Origin: Nectonema munidae
Taxonomy: Eukaryota; Nematomorpha; Nectonematoida; Nectonematidae
Length of the DNA stretch: 64,000 nt
Direction: 5' to 3'
Assembly: GCA_030549495.1 (NCBI GenBank)
Contig: JAUIRK010000057.1
Coordinates: 124,001-188,000, forward strand
Under the pieces are notes generated by a model. That model ran no database searches. It had not been told where the DNA came from and worked only from the letters and a program-made list of their open reading frames with translations. How positions within the stretch are numbered: the first letter of the stretch is position 1; every line of letters begins with the position of its first letter. This document shows, in pieces, positions 58,001 through 64,000 of the stretch. The position numbers and the translations under genes were made by a program.

Positions 58001-61000
58001 TGAATATCGGTTACAATTAAAACTGCCACAAAACAATAAGGAGCTATAAAGAACTTATTACATATGATAAGTAGTGATCCATGTCCCGAACGAAAAGTCT
58101 CAAACAAATAAAATCAGGCGTAGCTAGTTCATTCATTAAATTTTAGATCCTGTTTGCCTATTATCTAATTTTTTAAAAACCGTAATTATTTGAAAACTTT
58201 GTCCAAGCATAAAATTTTTTTTAATGTGAGCTGCGATATCGTAGAGATAATGAAACTGTGATTCATCAAAATGTGGTAAATGGGATCAATTTATCTAGCT
58301 CATGATGGCTATAAGCCATACTTTCAGAGAAAAGCATGATGAGTTTATGAAAAACGTATCGTCTTTTTGATATGAAGATTTTATAGGCGTTCTTGGTGCA
58401 AAGCGTTATTCAGGTCATTAGAGACGAAATAGGAGAAATGGGAATGTACTCAATCCAAATAGTTGAGTATAGCGGACATGAGGAATTGTCAATTTGTTTT
58501 TGCTTTGTTAACAACTCTATCATATATGAGCATTTTTTCTCATGTTGAGGTAGAAGGTAGTGATGCGATCACAATTATATACAAGATAAACAACTTGATT
58601 AAATCCCTGAAGTTATGGTGGGACTGAGTTATGGAGATCACAACTCTAAAGTTATGTCCATGGCAAGATTTTTTGACAAAAATATAAATAAAAATGACGA
58701 TAATTTGGGCTTCCGGAGCTGATGGACAAAACGTCGACGGTCACAATGTTGACACACAGAATCTTAACGACCATAATTTAGATGCCAAGAATTTCATTGA
58801 ATCAATCAATCAACCAACAAACTATTCAACTAAAATAATAACAAGTAAACTAATTTACTTACTAGATAGCATTAACATAATTAACAATAAAGCAATCACT
58901 AGAATTCGAATTTTTAGCTTTAAGAAAAAATACTAAAACGAGTAATCGCGTTATACCCTTTTGAATTGAGGAATGGCTACAACATTCTATATACACACAG
59001 CTACTTAGCCATTCAATATTGGCCACTTGGGGCCGGGTCCTCCTACCAAAGCTACGCCTTCGCCACATAATTAAATGTCCACTAGTCTTATCATTAAACA
59101 TATTTGCCAAATTTTACAAAAGGAATTGAGGTATCACTTATATAACGGAAGTACTGAGATGAAAATGATACGGATGATGAATGGAAAAACTCTAAAAGAC
59201 AGGCTTACCAATGATTACCTAAGGCGAAAGATGGGAATGATTTGCATAGAAGAGTACATGGAAGAAAACAGACTGAGATGGTTCGGGCATTTGGAAAGAA
59301 TGGACGATGTCAGATTGACTAAAAGTATCAAAAATGAAGTGTTTGAAGGAAAGGCGAAGAGGGGACGCCCCAAGAAGACTTGGATGAAAGCAGTAGTAGA
59401 AAACATGGCCAAAAGAAAAGTAAAAGCGGAAGATGCTCAATGTAGAAAAACATAGAAAAGAAGCTGCAAACAAATGGCCAACCCTGGTTAGCTGGGAAAA
59501 CGGCCATGCCCGGAAGGGCGAATGGATGATGATGATGATGATGAATTATATAACGGAGGACGTCTAGATATGATAAAAAATATGGTAACTACCTTTTCAC
59601 AATATGCTTATACTAACAATATAAAACAAAAAAATTAATGTAATGAAAATACTGAAAAGTGATGGTTATCATTGGTTATTGCGATCAAGTCTTTAACTTT
59701 GTTAAGATAGATTTATAATTAAAAAAATCACCATAAAGGGGGGTTAGCGTGTAATTCAAATTTTATCAACCTATAGATAGCATAATTTGATAAGAAAGTG
59801 TGAGAAATGAAAATAAGGAATAATGACATTGATAAAATCTGACATAGAAACGGACAGACAGATATGGGAGCTCATATGTAGTACCCCATAGGGCCATCTA
59901 TAGTAAAATATACTAAAAATTTGTTTACAGTGTCGAACCAAAGCGATCAAAAATGCACATTTAAAAATATTTTTGAGGTATAATATACAAACCATCTATG
60001 AAAAATATTCACCATCAAAATGTATGCCTTTTCTTAGTAATTATTAAAAAAAAATTGTTGAATTTTTTTTCCAATTTTTGTAAAAAAACATAACAAAACT
60101 AACAATTTAATGGAAAAAGAAAAACAGACAAAATAAGACATTTTAAAGCTAGATGAAATAAATATAAAAGTAGGCATTTTTGAACCAATAAAAAATTATT
60201 GACTTTATTGAAAGAATAAAAAGTCTCCCTAAAATTGTTCATATAAAGAATTTTCATTTCGAATTTGTTCGACATAGAGAATCAACAGTGTATATAAAAC
60301 AATATGATTGATCATCATCAATTAATAATAATATACGAAGCGCGGGATTTTAAATGCATTTTTAAAAGAGATTTAATTGATAAGAGTAAAGAGGGAGGTG
60401 CGTGAAAAGAATAAGAGTAAAGGTACGCTTATCTTGTTAATGATTTGTGCTTCAAGCGCCTTCAACTGGGACTCATTTTTGCCAGAAAAAATTTTGTTGA
60501 CTTCATCTTTGACGGAAGCATTCACGGAATCACGTGTATCTTGACGTTCAAGAGAGAGAGATAAAAAAAAACGAATGGTAAAAAAATTATTCCTAACAAT
60601 TTTTGACAGGAGCACATGCACTGTTGCTCCATACGCACTAAGGCTGTTTGTTACTTTGTAATAGAGTGTATGCATATACTTGCGATATTCATGCATTTTT
60701 AAAAATCTATTTACCTTTGAAGTACGGCCACTAAAGTGACTGCTTATTTCTGACCGGATTTAAAGACTGACCTTTACAAAGAAAGTTAAAAAAAGAAATA
60801 TTTATGTTGGAAAAATGATCGAGAATTAGTATATAGGAAAAATTCCGTTTCATAAACGATGTCAGGTTTTTGGATGTTGTCTAATTGATGTTACTTTTCA
60901 CAAGGGGTCTCTTAAAGTGTAAATCAGTTGGCAGTGGCAGATCCAAGGGGGAGGCTCATGGGCCTAGGCCCCCCTATGAAAAAGGGCTTTGAAAATTACT

Positions 61001-64000
61001 CTTCCTAATGTATACCCTTACATGTATAAAAAATTAATTTGTTCAATTTATTCATGACAAAATAATGTTAAAAATATGAAAACATAGATAATTAGTGATT
61101 CTAAAACACATAATATAGCTATCGTATTCTCTGAAGACTTTTAGCAAAATTGCAAAATAGATTTTGGCGCCCCTATAAAAAATTTCTGGATCCGCCACTG
61201 GTCAGTGGTTGAAATAATGTGTCATGGCAATGATGAAGTCGATTATGATAACGGCGATAATTTGGTGGTGGCGATGAAAATATTTAAAATGATGATAGCC
61301 ATGATGTCAAACATGCGATATATATACGGTATGATTTACCGTTTTTTTTGGACGTGAAGGCATTCGCTTTCTTTAAATTGTCCAGCTCATCCTGCGTAAC
61401 AATTGTCATGTGGTGCCAGAAGAGCGCATTTTTGCCCTTCTCCAATTCGATGTAGACCTAAAAAGCATAATGATATGAATGAATTACGTTCACTCAAATA
61501 ATGAGAGCAGCGATTGAAATTCGATGTAAGAAACGATTCATCTTAACTCAGGTGTGGGCCTAGCCAGTTTGTATACTTTACGTATCAATGGTCAATCAAC
61601 ACTACGGGTGAATTAAGTTTTTTAATACTTCTCAAACCTTTAAAAATTAATAATCGTTTTACGGCTATTTTCCCGGCAAGCTGGGGTCTAGCCGGTTAAT
61701 AGAACTATGAAAAAAACAAATACATCTTAATTTACTTAATTTTACTTCTCCAAATTTGCCTATTTTTCTCTTCACTAGTTTTAAACTCCTCCCTATTTCA
61801 CATATCATTTTGAACTACCTCTTTCCAAGTCATTTTGGGTCTTCCCTTGTATCTGCTTTTAGTTTGAGCCTCATTAACCTTTCAAATAAACTCATCTTTT
61901 GACCTTCTATTTAGATAAGCAAACTATCTCAATCTTTGCTTTTCCAAAACCTTATTTATCTTATTGACTTGGCAAAGGCTTCTTATTTTCTCATTACTAA
62001 CCCTACATTCTAAACTCATCTTACTCAAAATTAACATTTTAAATTTTATTCTGAAATACAATAGAGGATCAGACAAAAAAACTTGAAAAAAGTATGATTT
62101 AATGCAATATTTTTCTTTTGACTAATTTTTATGATTATATACTGTTCAACGCAATTCACTTTTAAAACTTTAATCAGGGCGATCGATGTATTGATTTATT
62201 TTTTGCAAAAAAAGAAGCCAATACATGATCTTTTCAAAAAAAGTTTTGGTGACATCGCAATTCTACCAATTCCACTTGTAGATATGGAAGAAAAGTCGAC
62301 ATATGAATATATATCCTATCTCACTTTTATTACAGCACCTCTAGAAACTTCGTTTCTAAAATGCGATTCTAGGCGTAGAGAACTACATTTGTTATGGAAC
62401 CAGATGTTTTTTAACAGAATAAGTTCTAGTTAGCCGGCTTTCTCATTTTTTCGAAGCCTAAATTTGCAAGGATATTTACCCTAGTTTATAAAAAAAGATC
62501 TGTTGAAAAATTTTAGCCAATCCCCTTCAAGTTGCGTATCTGAAGTTACACCTACGTATTAACGCTGAGATAAAATGGTCGGCTACGATCATTTTAACGC
62601 TCTGAAAAAAAGCAATTAAGAATCCCTGTTAAAGAACACATAGGCTATCTATATAAAACGGAAAAAGGAGACTTAGTCAACAACTATATAAAACATTCAT
62701 ATTAAATTTAGCGCATAAGAGTAGAATACTTTTAATTAATTATCTCACCTATCTCGTTTTTTAGCTTCCTAGTAATAAATGAGAGTAATTAATTTTTAAA
62801 GTTAAATTCCAATTTTTTGACTTCTTTTTGTTTTTATACAAAAGAAGGATTCCACTCTAAAAATTCATTTTTGAAATCTTAAAAATTTAAATTACTATAT
62901 TTGTGAGTTGCTTTCCAATGTTCGATTTTTTATACTTTTAAAAACAAATATTTTTTTACTTTATATAATTGTCTTTATTGACTTAAAATTTCTAAAAAGT
63001 TATAAAAGAAAGTTTATTGGTGTTATGCAAAAATTGACTTTATTGTCTTGTTCCGGTCTGCCAATAAACAGAAAGTTAGAAAATGATGCTTTTTAAAATT
63101 AGTAATTCTCGTAAATCTTTTCAATTTTAGTAATGATTAAATCTTGTATAGGTTGCAGAGCAATATAAAAGAGATGAGTGCAAAATCGTTACGGATATGT
63201 CTTCCAGCAAATCTTCGAGGTCTGGGATGGAGAGGCCATTCAAATAGGCATACGGTTCGTGCAACTCCAGGAGGCTCGGATCATCAGAAGAATTGATATA
63301 CCGAGCAAGCAAGTCTATAGGCTTCGCACGATTGTCTTCAATTCTTATTTGAGATCTGGTGAAGAAAGAAAGACAATAAATTTCCACAACGTGTATGTAA
63401 CATGTGTGCCATTTGAAGTCAAGATAGATGTCTCACTTACCACATGTTTTGAATGCACGGCAGCAATTTTCAGAGAGATTAACCGAAATTTTAATTATAA
63501 AAATGTTTCAAAATTTCATCTTTTTATTCTACTATATCTAGGGAAAAGGAGACGATTTGTATAAAAAAGAATTTATAAAAGCAGACGCTCATATTTTTAT
63601 AAATTCGACTTTCGCCGTTAACCCGTTAATTAACGGGACGAACTTTAATTGAAAATGGATAAGCTTAAATGCTATATATAAAAGATTGATCCACAAGCTC
63701 TTGAGTTCAAATACAACATAAAACCTTCTTGCCTCAGAGCAGTTTTGCTTTCTCGGTAAAAACGCGCAAAAGCACATTTGCCTTAATGAAAACCCATCAC
63801 TATTTAAACCTTCTTTGTTCATATATTTATATCAAGAATCAGACAACTTAAGTCAACCAATCAAAGTTGATACACTCAAAATGGACCAATTAAAATGGCA
63901 AATCGGTGAGAAGCGTATTGGAAGAATTAGTTACCGCAACTTGGCCTGATTCAAGTGGAACTCGTCTTGATTCGCGTATTGCTGGTAATAGAGGGCGTCG
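48811..64000 (-). CDS. CACTIN: Cactin, C-terminal ~460 residues in 8 exons (5' part off-window)
   Basis: Cactin is a conserved nuclear spliceosome-associated protein needed for efficient pre-mRNA splicing; the Drosophila founder was found through binding the IkB protein Cactus (family knowledge). Exons (minus): 63935-64000+, 63193-63355, 61340-61457, 60427-60539, 56310-56590, 54868-55027, 49531-49783, 48811-49037. All eight junctions are GT/AG and all phases agree. The order of blocks matches human Cactin from about residue 305 to the end: FHLNQAKL, AKPIDLLARYINSSDD, YAYLNGLSIPDLEDLLEDI, NISYWES-like (NIDISYWESLLKHL), then YKPRKPRFFNKVNTGYVWNK, DIQNPPPKIVQGYKFNIFYP and FSAGPPYEDIAFKIVNREWE. 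The last exon ends LWFHYKKLRYKR and stop, as in all Cactins. The introns hold most of the transposon load of this region. Confidence 0.96.
49417..49525. repeat. piggyBac-type MITE, copy 4, next to Cactin donor
   Basis: Begins TTAACCCGTTAACGACCAG and shares cagacgatatctag and gcagaagatttgtattaaa with copy 1 at 7.5 kb. The right part is lost or diverged; similarity fades about 10-40 bp from the exon end at 49,531. It lies inside the Cactin last intron. Confidence 0.65.
49531..49783 (-). CDS. CACTIN: Cactin exon: start of conserved C-terminal domain
   Basis: Encodes DSIEDVFIQKASEGMEDDGA, then YKPRKPRFFNKVNTGYVWNK and DIQNPPPKIVQGYKFNIFYP, nearly identical to human. Acceptor after (ct)n tract; donor CCTG|gtaatt is phase 1. 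A piggyBac-type MITE abuts the donor side. Confidence 0.97.
49918..52151 (+). mobile_element. pogo/Tigger transposon in Cactin intron
   Basis: The right end at 52,151 read inwards is CAGTAAAACCTCCCCATAA then cggtca, flanked by TA: a Tigger-type terminus. The left end near 49,918 is degraded (cctgtatagagcggtcacc) but repeats of aacggtca continue inwards on both sides. The transposase is inside, in plus orientation, antisense to Cactin. Confidence 0.85.
50411..52000 (+). pseudogene. pogo/Tigger transposase, near-complete with few breaks
   Basis: A psq-type DNA-binding helix comes first (RKLAQIFKVGRTQIQNIINN at about 50,460), then a CENP-B-type second helix-turn-helix (ASNGWLECFRKKHSICFSVI). 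The DDE catalytic domain follows: NIFSLDETALFYKG (D1, about 50,880), ILLILDNAPSHPKI (D2, about 51,160) and LQPMDQGII (D3, about 51,250). All three catalytic acids are kept. A 53 nt in-frame intron is plausible at 51,484-51,536 (gtaagt...ctttag). Breaks: an in-frame stop just after the first ATG, a frame change between 50,966 and 51,009, and another near 51,220. The acidic tail ends at 52,000. Resembles TIGD-type transposases. Confidence 0.9.
52190..54608 (-). mobile_element. hAT transposon in Cactin intron, with target duplication
   Basis: Left terminus TGTAGAGCGCGAAAAA at 52,198 and right terminus (reversed) TAGAGCACGAGAAA at 54,600 are matching hAT-like ends. Flanks gtaataac and gtaataag form an 8 bp target duplication with one mismatch. 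The transposase lies inside on the minus strand, sense to Cactin. It starts 46 bp from the end of the pogo element. Confidence 0.82.
52570..53630 (-). pseudogene. hAT transposase (CGGBP1-like N-terminus), broken
   Basis: The N-terminal frame 53,630-53,274 encodes a CGGBP1/BED-like module (IIFKLPDEFTSTPKNELYYK with CNCILKHSKSFFVKIHIKTEKH as zinc-binding Cys/His). A degraded middle follows, then LFHVFCLAHLLHNC at about 52,950 and LPPKLIVTRWASWLKSAF at about 52,790, both hAT catalytic-region motifs. Several stops and frame changes. CGGBP1 itself is a domesticated hAT derivative, so this is the transposon version. Confidence 0.85.
54868..55027 (-). CDS. CACTIN: Cactin exon: acidic linker to RQQL-like helix
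   Basis: Encodes MSASYELYEEMDYTIPFLKE, an alanine-rich stretch, then DDAKRVDFARKRFIGTGSVK, matching the human segment DEDLQRLQLSRQQL. Acceptor attgcag; donor AAG|gttatt, phase 0. Less conserved than its neighbours but phase-perfect on both sides. Confidence 0.85.
55671..55807. repeat. piggyBac-type MITE, copy 3
   Basis: 137 bp including TTAA at both ends: TTAACCCTTTCATTACCAG and CCGGTAACGAAAGGGTTAA. Inside are cagacgatatt, gcagaagatt and gcagatgaag, and a near-palindrome tatcatatatgata beside the right end. Best preserved member of the family here. In a Cactin intron. Confidence 0.9.
56310..56590 (-). CDS. CACTIN: Cactin exon: YWESLL block and acidic linker
   Basis: Encodes TQKNIDISYWESLLKHLKPM followed by a Lys-rich helix and a Ser/Glu linker (SSSLKQSEDSESQQEKKGAE). 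Matches human LDMGYWESLLQQL. Acceptor ttttcag is phase 0; donor CAGAA|gtatca is phase 2. Confidence 0.93.
56591..57964. other. Cactin intron, possible transposon debris
   Basis: Short frames near 57,130 (QQDDILSFLIPKK) and 57,520-57,770 look like decayed coding sequence but match no family I can name. No inverted ends recognised. Confidence 0.3.
57965..58615 (+). repeat. Interspersed repeat C, copy 2
   Basis: Same ordered blocks as 33,455-34,080 (agtctcaaacaaataaaatc, gcgtagctagttcattcatt, caaagcgttattcaggtcat, ggtagtgatgcgatcacaat). About 650 bp, non-coding, in a Cactin intron. Confidence 0.7.
58705..58800. repeat. Iterated acaaaacgtcgac-like block
   Basis: Loose iterations of a ~13 bp motif (gacaaaacgtcgac, gtcacaatgttgac, acacagaatcttaac). 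Reminiscent of the iterated ends of the MITE at 20 kb. No boundaries found. Confidence 0.4.
59140..59545 (+). mobile_element. RTE-type LINE 3' end (5'-truncated)
   Basis: A frame ending at 59,455 contains EENRLRWFGHLERMDDVRLT and GKAKRGRPKKTWMKAVVENM, the signature of the extreme C-terminus of RTE-like LINE proteins. It is followed by a short 3' region (NPG...GRMD-like) and a (GAT)n tail at 59,525-59,543. 5' truncation and a simple-repeat tail are typical of target-primed reverse transcription. In a Cactin intron. Confidence 0.82.
60427..60539 (-). CDS. CACTIN: Cactin exon: VNASV block
   Basis: Encodes DTRDSVNASVKDEVNKIFSG, then KNESQLKALEAQIINKIS, matching human EGVNASVSSDVQSVFKGKTY. A (ct)n pyrimidine tract precedes the acceptor at 60,540. 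Donor AGC|gtacct is phase 0. Confidence 0.93.
60924..61208. repeat. hAT-type MITE
   Basis: The element is 60,932-61,200 with ends CAGTGGCAGATCCAAGGGGG and GGATCCGCCACTG. Flanks tcagttgg and gtcagtgg resemble an 8 bp duplication. G/C-rich blocks lie next to both ends. In the Cactin intron between exons 60,539 and 61,340. Confidence 0.75.
61340..61457 (-). CDS. CACTIN: Cactin exon: mid-domain continuation
   Basis: Encodes VYIELEKGKNALFWHHMTIV and TQDELDNLKKANAF, matching human VYMELEQGKNADFWRDMTII. Acceptor cttttttag is phase 0; donor AACG|gtaaat is phase 1. Confidence 0.95.
61640..62050 (-). mobile_element. RTE-type LINE 3' fragment, minus strand
   Basis: The minus strand reads VLEKQRLRxFAYLNRRSKDE (stop at x), then YKGRPKMTWKEVVQNDM and further down QLAGKIAV. 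These match the same C-terminal region as the 59.1 kb copy (RWFGHLERMDD, GRPKKTW) but from a different subfamily. Stops interrupt it. In a Cactin intron. Confidence 0.7.
62051..63192. other. Cactin intron, no recognised feature
   Basis: A plus-strand 100-codon frame at 62,131-62,433 (LVDMEEKSTYEYISYLTFIT in its middle) has no recognisable family. The rest is AT-rich. Confidence 0.4.
63193..63355 (-). CDS. CACTIN: Cactin exon: conserved mid-domain
   Basis: Encodes SQIRIEDNRAKPIDLLARYI, then NSSDDPSLLELHEPYAYLNG and LSIPDLEDLLEDIS. Acceptor tcaccag supplies the third base of Arg. Donor ATATCC|gtaacg is phase 0. Nearly collinear with the human mid-domain (RAKPIDLLAKYISAEDD). Confidence 0.95.
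63356..63934. other. Cactin intron with 16-bp perfect palindrome
   Basis: Contains CCCGTTAATTAACGGG at 63,622-63,637, a perfect palindrome that looks like two TTAACCCGTTA piggyBac MITE ends head to head. Nothing else recognised. Confidence 0.5.
63935..64000 (-). CDS. CACTIN: Cactin exon (partial, runs off the right edge)
   Basis: Reads DALYYQQYANQDEFHLNQAK and L, matching human EEQEDNFHLQQAKLR. Donor CG|gtaact leaves a split Arg codon completed by the next exon. Confidence 0.9.

Overview
This window is from an AT-rich animal genome, most likely an arthropod. The evidence is introns with GT/AG ends in clear metazoan orthologues, long introns packed with decayed transposons, and dense piggyBac, hAT, pogo/Tigger, Jockey/CR1-type and RTE-type debris. 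A parasitic crustacean such as a sea louse would fit, but that is a guess from repeat style and is not proven by the sequence. No prokaryotic features, CRISPR arrays, LTR elements or retroviruses were found.

Three host genes are readable. (1) A CHERP orthologue (SURP/CID/G-patch splicing factor) lies on the minus strand from about 18,999 down past position 683. Ten exons were reconstructed with matching splice phases. The G-patch end lies off the left edge, and the N-terminal SURP exon and one middle CID exon were not found. (2) An intact single-exon IWS1 (34,921-36,564, plus) encodes a transcription elongation factor that partners Spt6. (3) Cactin (minus, 64,000 down to 48,811) is represented by its last eight exons, covering the C-terminal ~460 residues with every splice phase consistent. 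All three products act in the nucleus on transcription elongation or pre-mRNA splicing.

Layout: 0.7-19 kb is CHERP, with a Jockey/CR1-type LINE, piggyBac and hAT MITEs and two SINE-like (AAC)n retroposons in its introns. 19-24.7 kb is a broken piggyBac element whose arms are arrays of ~150 bp tandem repeats. 24.8-32.1 kb is a long-terminal-inverted-repeat element carrying a second Jockey/CR1-type LINE. 32-34.9 kb is AT-rich DNA with an interspersed repeat and a TTAA-flanked hairpin MITE just upstream of IWS1. 37.5-44.5 kb is a nest: a Tigger-like element invaded by a 4.9 kb piggyBac element (again with ~150 bp arrays in both arms) and by a hAT element. 44.5-48.7 kb holds MITEs. 48.8-64 kb is Cactin, with a pogo/Tigger element and a hAT element side by side in its largest intron and RTE-type LINE tails in others.

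The most interesting structure is the piggyBac family with TTAA-flanked termini, G/C homopolymer runs just inside the ends, and two unrelated satellite-like ~150 bp arrays, one per arm. Two copies occur in this window and one still carries recognisable transposase sequence.
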